Source: Antedon bifida (lineage: Eukaryota > Echinodermata > Crinoidea > Comatulida > Antedonidae). From it: a DNA stretch of 64,000 nucleotides. The notes under the pieces were generated by a model. That model was not told the origin of the DNA, did not search any database, and worked only from the letters and a program-made list of their open reading frames with translations. Of this stretch, positions 36,340 to 48,600 are shown in pieces (position 1 is the first letter of the stretch; each line of letters starts with the position of its first letter). Where the stretch lies: positions 31,873,001 to 31,937,000 of the forward strand of contig OY727095.1 in NCBI GenBank assembly GCA_963402885.1, given 5' to 3'. A program made the translations under genes and the position numbers.

Positions 36340-36840
36340 AAGATCTGTAGCGGTTAGAACGAATTGTAAAGTCTAGATTCTTCAAATATGGTAAGTGCAG
36401 ATTTCTGTATAAATAGCATTATGATACAGACACCTGGCAATATAAAAAGAGCTGTACTTCATATAATCCAGTAAATGGACACAAACAGTTAAGATTTCAT
36501 GTCAAGCTTCATTGAAGAAGTGGAGAACAGTTCCACGGCAATTCTTTTAACTTAGCAATTTCTCTTTCGATTACAGAATCTTCTAAACGGCATTCTCGGC
36601 AATGTCGAGATCTTCCAAACACCTTACAGGTTCTTCTAAATGGCAGCAGAATCTTGATCCTGTAGACATCAGTAACCAGACAACTGGATAACATCTAGAC
36701 AGCAGTTTCTTTAAAGATTGGTGAAAGGTTGTTGAACTTTCTCCAGACAATGTCTTGATTTTCAAAATCTGCAAAGCAAGGCAAGATATTGTAAAAGGAC
36801 AATTCATTCATGCATCTTCTTTACAGTTTTACATATTCAT
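36340..36840 (-). other. Moderately complex segment, possible transcribed 3' region
   Basis: Less AT-rich than its flanks and open in two overlapping minus frames (36509-36694 and 36583-36807). The translations contain no recognisable domain. It could be part of a long INPP5A 3' UTR or a non-coding RNA; neither is shown. Confidence 0.25.
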
Positions 36841-37339
36841 TTTAGATCATCACTTCCTCACTTTCAGATAAAATGTATTTTCATATAGACTAAAATACCC
36901 CTTTTACACTGCCTTGCTAAACGCCATACAAAACGAAGGTGTTGACGCCTTGATTTGTGTGCTACACGAGAGGTATAATTTTCCATTTACCCATGGAGTT
37001 CTCCACAATTTAACAGCACCATAAGTTCTAAACTCTTTTGATATTACTTTTCTTAGCGACGGATCAAAAATGGTGAAATGAAGGGCTGAGTTTAATTTGA
37101 TGTCCTATCTTTTGCATTACAATGTGCAAAATTTAGGGGGAGCCCGGGCCGACATAAATATGGTTTTAAGACAGCTTTGGGAAAATTCTAACTATCAGGG
37201 AATAAATTGAAGTGCATTTCATTATAAAATGTGAAACAAAATTTAAAATGAAAATTCAAACAAATGTTATAGCAATGGGAAAAAAATCAATTTTTAAAAA
37301 CAAATATCAAATATAGGTACAGGACCCTAATAAAAGGTA

Positions 37340-37945
37340 CAGGACAGTGATGATGATTATAATGATCACCATTCTATGATAAATATGAACATAATTATGG
37401 TTATGATGATGATAAAGATGATGATGATGATGAAAATAATGATGCACATAGATAATTATGATGACACTGATGATGATAATGATGGTGACAATGATGATGA
37501 AAATAATGATGCACATAGATAATTATGATGATAATGATGATGATAATGATGATGACGATGATGAAAATAATGATGCACATAGATAATTATGAGACAATGA
37601 TGATGATAATGATGGTGATAATGATGGTGACAATGATGATGAAAATAATGATGCACATAGATAATTATGATGATAATGATGACGACGATGATGAAAATAA
37701 TGATGCACATAGATAATTATGAGACAATGATGATGATAATGATGGTGACAATGATGATGAAAATAATGATGCACATAGATAATTATGATGACGATGATGA
37801 TGAAAATAATGATGCACATAGTTGATGATGATGATGATGATGATGAAGATGATGATGATAATGATGATGATACTGATGACTATGACGATGATGATGACTA
37901 TGATGATATTAAATGATACTGATGATCATAATGATGAAATGACGA
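37340..37945 (+). repeat. GAT/AAT array with ~60-bp higher-order unit
   Basis: GATGAAAATAATGATGCACA followed by TAGATAATTATGA recurs about six times, separated by variable (GATGATAAT)n. The open frames here (poly-His/Ile, poly-Met) are repeat artefacts. Confidence 0.93.
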
Positions 37946-39844
37946 TCATACAAGATATTCAGATGGTCAATAAAATATAACAGAGGCAGATCTACAATTA
38001 ATAAATAGGCATGTGGTTTCCATTGTATTAAGCTCTGTTTTTTTAAAAAAGATTAAATATTAAACTGTAACTGTAACAAAATGAAATTCTAAGCATAAGA
38101 TAATGTAGATAGGTAGGATTAGTCATGCAAATAATATACAACAATTAATTTTCCATAATGCAAATATTCATAAAATACAAAAGCAGAAGAATAGTTCTAC
38201 ATGCAACTTGCATTATTCTATATAATAATGGCCAATAATAAAAAAACTAGCAGTCGACAAAAGGTAAACTGAAATGAAGCCTGGTTTTAATAAAATCAAT
38301 ACAAAGCAGAGAAATGACGACCCTCCTCCCCAGTAAACAGTGAATTTATAGATGATGATGATTGTTCATTTCTGATGGATGACTGGGTAAAAAATGTTCA
38401 GGTTAACATTTTTCAGATGCGTGGTGAATTTGAAATCTCTCTTTTTTCAGTATTATTCACCTTTTTTGGTCTATTTATCAAAATAAAGTTAACAAAATAT
38501 TTGGGCTCTCCTCCTACATTTTAAGATACTGTTGGGGAAACACTGCATTCTCCAGTGGTGTATATAGTTTTGAAATAGGGAGTCTCCAGGGCCTAAAAAT
38601 TGAGAAAGCAAGTGCTTAACTGAATTTCCTATTCTTTGCATTGTAATTTTCAAAATTCGACTTGCCTATGATTTCACTCCCTTTCAAAATTTGGTATATC
38701 TGTATTATTGTATGGAAGAAGCGTTCCTAGGATTTTCTGTTACGCATATTGCTTCTAACTGAACATACTGATGTGGAATATAGAATTTATAAAAACCAGG
38801 CTTTAAGGGTCTTTCACACCTGTTCCGGCATGGTTCCGGTCAGGCACTGGTAAAACAAACCGAAAGCCATTGTTTCATTTTCTTGCGGCTACGCACACAT
38901 CTATTGGCACATAGCCGTGTGGAATGTCATGAAAACGAAAAACATTTAGGTTTGATTTGATTTGCCAGTGCTGGACTGAAACCGTACTGGGATAGGTGTG
39001 AAAGAGCCTTTACACAGACATTGCACCAGACAATTTGAACAGCATGAGTTTACCAGATATTAGTATGATGGGTAGCACTTAAAATCAGATGACTCTAGGG
39101 CCCAGCGTGCACATATATAATATAGTCAGCATGGCATTTCTCAGCGGAGATATATTATTCCCTGAAGCAGAAAGCAATCCAAATGAAAGTTCATTAAATA
39201 AAGGAAGGAAATCAACAAAACAAAAATAGGAATTAAAAGAAAATAGAAATTAATTTGGAGGTAAGAAAATTTGTTATAAATATTGGGAAATTCGTCTCAT
39301 GAAAAAGCAGAATTTTCTGATAAACAGTTGAATTTTTAAAAAGATATTGTTTTGGTTTTGCAGGACACACATGACAAAAGTCTGTAATTATTGGTTTCTT
39401 TTTATACAAAGCCACCAGCGGGTGTTTTTATTTGATCATAAATTCGATTAGAAGTATATTTATGACATGCCATGCATGCCAAAAATGTTTTCTTTTCACA
39501 AATATTAACCAGTATTGCTGTCTAGGACATAGACTACCAAAAACATAAAACATTCCAAAAAACAGTTTCATCATTCAATGAGATTTTAAGCTTCTTTTAA
39601 ATTTAAACGAAAACTTTGGGGATGCAGAAAAGGTACCAACAAAAATAGCATGTATTAAGGATAAACGTCATTCAGAAGGGAAAGAAATGTAAGCATTTAT
39701 TACATGCAGAGTAATAAAGAAATATATATTAATGCAATATGATTATATAATTCATGTTATGTCATTCTTCTACTGACAATTATACCAATTCTAAAAGTTG
39801 CCACTAAAATGTTAAAGAACATTTTGAAGACTGTCTAATTTGAG

Positions 39845-40010
39845 GTACAATAGAGGAACTCTTTTAGTACACCCCTATTAAAGGGACACTTTGTGTAACA
39901 AATGAAGGTCAATATATGTTTTAACACGACAGCCAACCTCTATCCAGGGTACACCATAACAAGGATACATTGTTTTCTTACAAAGTGTCCCCTAAATAGG
40001 GTTTATACTG
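39845..40010. mobile_element. Inverted-repeat family D (GTGTCCCCT), copy 1
   Basis: One arm reads CCCCTATTAAAGGGACACTT and the other AAGTGTCCCCTAAATAGGG. It lies within possible INPP5A 3' sequence. Similar arms occur at 55.2 and 61.9 kb. Confidence 0.6.
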
Positions 40011-40364
40011 TTTTTAGTAATTTCATTAATTAAAATGCAGAGTTCAACAATTTGTAATTTGGAGACCTTAAGAAAATGTTCTTGCAAACCATGCATTTTT
40101 AGTGGCAGTTTTATCGTATAAATCTCATAATAAATATGTATATAAATAAACAGTATTAACATAGAATAATTAGTAGACATGCAAAACACTAATATCTAAA
40201 AATAATATCAATAGAAATTCTTTTCAATTCAATTTGCATGTTTTTAAAGCACAGTACTATTAAGAATAGTTGGGTGTTTAGATTCCCCAACTCATGTATT
40301 TTTTATTGCACAAAGCGACAGGCAGTAATATACAGGTTTATGATAGATACCCAAATTTAGAATT

Positions 40365-40515
40365 AAGCTCTGTCTACACTATCAAACTTTATGAGACAAA
40401 AAAATGTGATGTGCCCATATATGGACATGATGATATCATACCTACTACCATATTTGGGTATATCACTACCATATTTGGGCACATCACATAAAGTTTGATA
40501 GTGTAGACAGAGCTT
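40365..40515. mobile_element. CArG foldback MITE, copy 6
   Basis: Both TIRs intact (AAGCTCTGTCTACACTATCA and mate), core CCATATATGG, flanked by TA dinucleotides. Confidence 0.9.
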
Positions 40516-40880
40516 TATACACACAGTAAGCTTTCATTTTGGGACGGTATACAAAAGGAGAATTTGTGGGGTGATTTACCATTCATCTACCATCCCTAAA
40601 CGAAAGCTCCCTATTTTCCAGATGCATGTAAATTGTTGGTGTTGCGTCATGTCTTTGAAAAGTCTCCATTAATTATACAAGTGTACAACATGCAGTGCAG
40701 TGTGAACACAATGTTAATGTCTAAAACTAAATACATATATAAAAAAGTATAGGGTATTAGTTTTTTTCTAAATTGTTAAATAACAAAATCACATGAAATT
40801 GTTTTGTTGCAAACACCAGGTCATAAAACATGAAACACAAGCCGTTCTTGTAAACATTGGTTTCCACTAGAACATCAAGT

Positions 40881-41044
40881 AGAGCTCTGTCTACACTATA
40901 AAAGTTTATGAGACAACAAAATGTGATGTGCCCATATATGGACATGATGATGTCATACCACTACAATATTTGGGTATATCACTACCATATTTGGGCACAT
41001 CACACTTTTTTGTCAAACTAGTTTGATAGTGTAGACAGAACTTT
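40881..41044. mobile_element. CArG foldback MITE, copy 7
   Basis: Second copy within 400 bp of the previous one, both downstream of INPP5A. Intact CCATATATGG; TIRs slightly diverged. Confidence 0.9.
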
Positions 41045-41752
41045 AGGACGTGGACAGAATGCAACGACATAGATGCATCACACATGCATCAAAAGGTCAT
41101 TCCCACTTATCCAAAGGAAATAGGAAGATCTATGATTTAGCCAGATGATGTCTGACATTTTGGTTCGTTACAAAACAACTGTATCATATGAGATTGTTAT
41201 TTAACTCTGTAGACCTCTAACATGGTAGCAGAAAAAATGGAAATAAAATTGATCATAAAAATGATAAAACAATAAACTTACACAAAGGGGAAGTGAAGCA
41301 AAACAGGGATTCACTTTTGATCAAAATCTATACTGTGCCAGGTACAGAAATAAAAACAGCAAAAAACATGTTATAAAATAAAATATGCACACCATTTTAA
41401 ACATTTCTCTAAACACTAGAGAGAAAGACTAGAAAAAAAATGTTGATGAGTGATTTCCACATTATGGTTTTAATTTGTAACAAAACAGTGATACTTCTAT
41501 GGGCATGTTCAGCCTTAGTAATTTAACCGGTTAAGTTGGTCACCTACTAATCAAAGTTAGTATAATTTTTCCATGATGCCAACTTAGCTGGAAACTTTAA
41601 TTAAGTCTGAACAGGCCCTATGTGTACATTGATTATTAACCAAATATTACTTAATTTTCCGTAACCATTAGTTCGATAAAATAGATTAATAATAATTAAT
41701 AATGACATCATCATGAGTTAGTAAAGACATTTTGGTATGGTCTTCTAAAAAA

Positions 41753-41950
41753 AGTAGTTTTTATATAATTTATATTATAGACATATAGAGTAAAAAAATG
41801 GGTGTCTGATAGACTAATATCTATGTGTACTCTAGATGTAAATAATATGGAATGGAGTAATCTTAGAGTGTAAAGTAGTTTTTATTTAAATGATTTATAT
41901 TATAAACATATACAGTACTGTGATATATCTATGTGTACTCTAAAATAACA
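41753..41950 (+). repeat. Two-copy direct repeat, ~125 bp
   Basis: AGTAGTTTTTAT...ATTTATATTATA(G/A)ACATATA(G/C)AG and ATCTATGTGTACTCTA occur twice in the same order. Confidence 0.7.
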
Positions 41951-42149
41951 TGAACTTTTCATTACACAGAGCGTAATAAACATGCTCAAACACCAGTCAA
42001 TGTGGTGACAGCTTCTAAAACTGAAATTGAAACTAACGTGCAGCTATGCTCTATTTTTGTAACCTATGCTAGCCAGATAGTTAACTTGAAAATGTCCTAC
42101 TAAGTGAATAAATTTAGTGGATAGGATTATCATTTCAATTAAAACCAAA

Positions 42150-42518
42150 TATAGTTCATTTATTTGTAATATTAAACTACTGTTTTTTAATATATCCATT
42201 CACTTTTATGGAAAATAACAAAAATGATCAATTTTCCTGTTAAATTGCTCTGAAAAATGTCTTTTGGTCACATATTTAATTGTTTTTGTTTTAATTAATA
42301 TACTAACACACTGTTGCTATTAACTATTATAATTATTTTAAAAATTAATCAAGGGAACATTAAAAATTCTATATTATTTTATTTGTGAAGAAAAGAAAAT
42401 GAAAAAAGTTACAATTACAAACTTTAGTGAAGACGACATGCAAGAGTTAATAGTGATAACTTACAACAAGTGAGGGCGCCATACAGACAATTGCACACAA
42501 GAGGAAATGACACAGGTG
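42150..42518 (-). terminator. INPP5A: INPP5A proximal 3' UTR with candidate poly(A) signals
   Basis: Minus-strand AATAAA hexamers are at 42378-42383 and 42159-42164, about 140 and 355 bp after the stop. Longer 3' UTR forms reaching further left are possible, since the CpG-poor composition of the gene body continues to about 34 kb. Confidence 0.4.
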
Positions 42519-42620
42519 TCAAAGAACTGTACAACACGACATATCAGAATCACTACTTTTGTTATTACTTTGACGACTGTTACCTTTTGAATTCGCTAAA
42601 GAGAAGTGAAGATAAACTGG
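42519..42620 (-). CDS. INPP5A: INPP5A last coding exon with CAAX box
   Basis: Starts PVYLHFSLANSKGN directly after acceptor tttctcaattgcag, completing the GDHKPV motif in phase 0. It runs 33 residues to TGA at 42519-42521 and ends DMSCCTVL. Cys-Thr-Val-Leu is a CAAX box with Leu at X, the geranylgeranyltransferase-I preference; the human enzyme ends in Gln and is farnesylated. The linker between PVY and the CAAX is Ser/Asn-rich and not conserved, which is why the motif start and the CAAX carry the assignment. Confidence 0.9.
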   Translation of the reverse strand, partial: PVYLHFSLANSKGNSRQSNNKSSDSDMSCCTVL

Positions 42621-45600
42621 CTGCAATTGAGAAAATAATTAAGCACAATTAAATCATATTTCTTCTTCTATCATATTTAAACTTGATTTTACATGATATT
42701 ATATCAAGGAGGCTTATTATACAGAGTTATACAAGGTACATCTTCATTTCATTAAAATACCAAATACTTGAGTATTGTACATGGGCCTGAGTTATACGGA
42801 GGATTAGAATTGGAGTAATAGGTACTGTACTATCCAACTGAATTTCCACTATTCAATCCATCTTTCTTTATATCAATGGAATTTTCATTATATAAGCCAT
42901 TCCAACCTTTGAAGAAGAACATTTTTTTTTTTTCTTTATTAATTTTTTTCTTTATTACTTTTTTTTAATAATTTTTTTTTTCAAACAAAATCTTTGTATT
43001 ATTTGAATAATATCTTTCATTGAGTATAGTAAGATTACAAATTAATGTCTATGAAACTGTAACTGACATCATTTTATTCAACTTTGATATACTTACCTTG
43101 TGATCCCCCATGCATACATCAGCCCCAATCACTTCATACTCTGCTTGATTGTCATTCGTCTAAAGGAGAAAAAAAAGATACTGTAATTGTAATATGAACG
43201 ATTATAATAAAATAACAAATAAAGAAATGTTTGTATAAACTTTCTTTTTTCTTTTATTTTCAATCTTTTAAAATAAAGGCAAGGTAAAAGTTAGGTAAAT
43301 TGTACCTAATCACATTTGGCTACATAATCTTTCAAAAAATAAATACAAATGCTGGTTCATAGGGACTTTCTATTGGAATATGACTTTATTTCTTAAGCTC
43401 TGTCTACACTATCAAACTGGTTGACAAAAAAAGTGTGATATGCCAAAATATGGTAGTGATATGACATAATTATGTGCATATATGGGCACATCACATTTTT
43501 TTGTCACATAAACTTTGATAGTGCAGACAGAGCTTTAGTGTTTATTCGCCAAGCAAACCTTGTACAGTACATACCATAATCAACGATTCATTTGCACTCT
43601 TTGAATAAAAGACCCTGTCACACCATGACGGAACACGAGTCTGCATGTAGTCCTCACCCTGGTTCATGTCTTCACTATAAGGGTAGCTAAAATAAAATAG
43701 AAACCATAAAAATAGAATTAATGGTAAATTCCCATTCTCGAATTAAACTGTGTAAATAATTTAATTGACTTCGTGAGGTAATTTCCCGCATGATCGTAAT
43801 CACAATGGTACTGGGTTTGGTCTACTAGCGTTCCTGCTCCCAACTCGTCATCCATTCATAGAAGCCTTGATGAAGTAAGCCTACCTGGTGGTGACCATAG
43901 AACGGTCCCGAGATAACGACTATACTTCGGCTTTAGTCGATAGAAATATTGTTAGAGATAGAGTATACAATGTTTGATTATGTGTAGATGTGTGATTTAT
44001 TCTATTATTCAAATGATGTTCCGCATAAGGAGATGAAGATAGTAGTTGAGTGTAATGATTTTGTATATCAATTAATTATCCTAGACTGTATATTATGCGA
44101 TAATTATTATTTTATATATATTTTGTTAATATTTATTGTTATGATTATAATATTAATAAAAAGATATTTGTTAGTATAAATTTATTTATTTAAGTGTATT
44201 TTTTTTTTTATTATATATTTATATTTGTTTTTTCTTATGTGCTGCAATATATTTGTAACTATGGACGTGAATCCAGAATAAAAGCAAAATTGAAATTTAA
44301 TTGACTTAGGACATTTTATATACTGGTATAGTTTTTACACAGACAAAGGTAAACGCATACAAAACACAGTGACACAATAACTTTTTTTCACATCCTGTTA
44401 AATTGTCATCAATAATAATATATGTTCTCACCTTGGCGCAAATGACTTTTCGTGCTCCAAGAAATGCTCAGAAAAACTACCAGCCTCTTTGTCAAATTGC
44501 AATAACTAATAATAAAAATAGGTAAACATTGAGATTTAATGAATTCTCCCGGAACTCAAACACTAAACAATAATATAATTAATGTACAATTTATTCCTAT
44601 TACCCGGTATGAAAAATTAATTAGGAATACTATACACTTGCACAGAAATCAGCAATTTGGGACAGCCCAAAGATATCAAAACACTATGTTTGAAAATAAA
44701 TGTGTTTTCTGTGTCCGGGTATATATTTAATTTTCTGCTATCTATTGGTAAAACTTTACAATCATTTATCTTTTAAAAAATAGAAAATAGAGAATAATTA
44801 CCCATTTGGCTTTATTTGGTGAGATTTCACTCGCCTCAAATTTCTTCTTTTCTAGTGTTAACACAACCTATTATACGCAGGAAAAAAAACATTTAAAATT
44901 AATATATACAATAGAAATACAATAAAAGATGTAGTAGAAGAACTGGTACAAATTTTGGTAACACACAAAAATGTGCAAGTAATTCTATGGTGGGACTCAA
45001 AACTATGATGTCCAGTGGCTGTATTCACCAATCACACTTAAGTGAGATATTTACCTTAAATATTAAGTATTTCACTTAACTCAATAAAGTATTTACTTTA
45101 AGTAGTATTAACTTAGATAGGAGATTTGTTTTAATTTTAGAAGTTTCCCTTAGCCTAAGTGTGAATACGGTCACAGATCACTAGCTTGGTGTTTATACCT
45201 CCCTCTACCACCTAGCTTGCGCTGATAGCTACGTTAGATTGAAGTCCAAGAAAGTAGCGGGTACTGGACCAACAGGACAATAATTTTCTAGACTACTGCG
45301 AAATAGCTTTAACCCTCATGAAGCAGTAGTTATATAATTATCATCCATTGTTGTCAAAATATCAAATGCAAAATGGTTCAGATAATAAGTGTATTACCTT
45401 GCCAGAATTTCCATTCTCAGTAAATATAACTTTTACTACATCATTGTCCTCTTTTATGTACTCGCCAGAAGCAGATGTTGTCAGAGCCTATAAAAAATTA
45501 AACAAATAAATTAAGCATTCAAAAGCTGAGCGAAATACAAGAAAAGCAAAAGTACAATATTAGAAAACAAAGTACAATTATAATGTTTTTGTTGAAAAGC

Positions 45601-48600
45601 TAAAAAAGGTGTTTTAAATTGACACTAATTTGAAAACAGTATTTATGTTATGACAATTTCTTTTTCCCACCACAAATAAATGTGATAAGTCACATGTTGT
45701 TTAATGACTATAATGTGATTGAATAATAGGCTAATTATAGATGTTACATAACTGCTACAGTAGTTAACATTTTAAATATTTCACATGATTACTTTAATAA
45801 CATAGATGATATAATAAAAAAGAAAGTGAAAATGAAAACACAGTTATTAAAAAGCTATGTCTATACTATCAAACTAGATTGGAAAAAAAAGTTTGATGTG
45901 CCCAAATATGGTAGTGATATGTCCAATTATGGTAGTGATATGACATCATTATGTCCATATATGGCCACATCACATTTTTTGTCACATCAAGTTTGATAGT
46001 GTAGACAGAGCTTAACAATATTTGTAAAAGATTGAAAGCAAGATCTTCTTACTTTGACAACATCATGCGTGTCCAGCCTGAAGTTGAAATCTCCAAACAC
46101 AAAGTATGGCACCTTATCATGTTGGTCATTTTCTAACCTACAACAAATATTTTTAGTATATAATATACAGTAATAGATTTTCAGGCATAATATTTCTCAA
46201 TATTTAAGGCGCAAGGTCCCCCCACTTGTCGAGTCTCCGAGCAATTAAGGCAGGGCTGCCGCAATCCATCGCTATACAATCGGCACAGGTTCAAGGCACT
46301 CCTAGACCATTGTTCTGGTGGTAGAACAAGTCTTCTCGGATAACGATACAGTAGAATATCTTGTCTTGTCTCTACGTACAGCCAATCAATATTTAATGGA
46401 GCATTGGGGTTTAACTATATTTCTTCAATTAAACAAATTCAGCTGGGGATATACTATACCTGTCTAGCACAGCCAGAAGAGCCTTCTTTCTTTTATTACT
46501 GTATGTGGATGGAAACTACAAATAAAACAGTAGCAATTTATTATTGAAAAGCTCTGTCTACACTATCAAACTTTATGTTACAAAAAATGTGATGTGCCCA
46601 TATATGGACATGATAATGTCATATCATATTTGGGCACATCACACTTGTTTGTCAAACTAGGTTGATAGTGTAGACAGAGCTTATTTACAACACCTTCTTT
46701 CAGCAAATATCAAACAGTATTAATTGCCAGTTATAGAATCTTATTGTGAGACTGCTGTTCATTTCTGCCGTCACAAATGCATTTCTTCAAAACATTAATT
46801 TATTATCAACTGCTTTACAACTGGATTCAATGAACAACTTGCAGTCGAGATATAAAATACATTATATACTGGACATAATTGAGTGTAGCTTGTCTAGTAA
46901 ATTAACATAATTTGATGTGAGCACAGTTAATATTAGAGCTGTCAGATGTAATTACTTAAAAGTTATTACAAACATTAATGACAGCTTGTCATATTAAATA
47001 GACAAGGTATTGTATATTGAGAAAATGGCTTTAATAGATTGCTATTAACTATAGTCTTATATTTCACATAGTCTGAACACAATCAAAGATGGTGGCGTTC
47101 AAATACACGACATTCACTTACCGACTGCATGGCAATCACATTACTGGCATCGTGAAATAAATGTAGATTTATCAGATCAAAAATGCTATTAAAAAAAGAG
47201 AATAAATAAATTGTATTATAAAACAAGGTAAATTTTTTCGGTCCTCGACTCTTATATTGGTTTGTTTTGTATTGGCAGAAATTTGAATGATACTGTATAA
47301 ATAAAAATAAATGTAAGAGTTGAAATGAAAACAGAAAGTCATTAACATACAGTATTTCAAGTAGGCATGCTTTACATACTTCATTCTGTGGATGTTTGTT
47401 TATATTGGTTGTCAAGTAAAAACAATAAATCTTCATTAATGAATTTCCATAGTTAAAATGAAAAAAATAATATTTTGAAAAGATACAGATATTGAAAGTG
47501 ATACTGAAGAATGTATAAAGCTCTGTCTACACTATCAAACTTTATGTGACAAAAAAAGGTAGTGATGTGCCCAAATATGGTAGTGATATGCCCAAATATG
47601 TTAGTGACATAACATCATCATATCCATATATGGGCATATGTCACATAAAGTTTGATAGTGTAGACAAGGCTTAAAAGAAAATTAAAATTTATCTGGAATA
47701 ATTTATTATTAGTAGTAAAAGCTAGAAAGATATTGGAGAAAATAAACGTAATTCTTTGGATGGAACATTAAGCCAGTGATCGCGTAAGGCAATAAATTAA
47801 GAAGAAGAATTGTGCATTGGAATAATTCTAGATATTTTAATATGTTTTTTTATTAAAAGCAGAATATATTCTACAACATATAAAATGTCAGTATGTGTAG
47901 TTAACCAAAACGAGAATTCTAAAAACAATTAAAAACACATATTAATTATCTTACCTTCCATTTATACACCACCTGGTCCGTAAGAAACCTTTCCGAGAAA
48001 ATTTGGACTGAAAAAAACCCCCAAAAAACAAGCATAAAGTATACAATTTAAGGAAAATTTTAAGGAAAACATTTTTAAATAAAATATATTCACGGTAGAA
48101 TACAGTATTAATATTTCTTATCCAGTTTTTGTATAACAAAACCTAATATTATTTTACACAAGATTGTTTTTGTAAATAGTATTACGTATATAAAGCAATC
48201 CCAACTTTAACCTACAGTTATGTATTTGTATTGATTATCATATTATGTTGATAAGTATTATTTTTGACTATTAAGTTTCATTCTATACACGAATATATTG
48301 ATGTTATCCGTTAAATTAAAATCATAAAAAACTAAATATCTGTATTGATTATTGAATACAGTATTTCTCCTCAATTTTACTTTCACTGTGTTGTACAGTA
48401 GTGAATGATTCATTTTAGTCAATTTAAAATTAGTTTTTTATTTGTACTTAAGTCAATGGTTATTGTAAGAAATTTGCTCTTGGTAGTAATATTAAAAATG
48501 TTCATGAAATATCTTGTAAGTTGAGTTAAGACAAATCTATTATTAGCTTCAATTTTGTAGCTTGTCCCTTTTTGCAATAATACATTATGAATGTAAGGAA

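Larger units (their letters stand above)
37950..42150. other. INPP5A 3' flank or distal 3' UTR
   Basis: Holds MITE copies 6 and 7, family D copy 1 and the 125-bp repeat. At 38805-39010 a pair of phrases (TCTTTCACACCTGTTCCGG and its diverged complement CGTACTGGGATAGGTGTGAA) forms a ~200-bp inverted repeat, another foldback candidate. Otherwise nothing. Confidence 0.55.

Noticed and set aside
37307-37819. His/Ile-rich minus-strand frames
   Set aside because: GAT/AAT repeat artefacts.
41281-41310. Alternative INPP5A last exon starting PVLLHF
   Set aside because: No AG precedes it at the required position and it lacks a CAAX box; the exon at 42519-42620 satisfies phase, acceptor and C-terminus.
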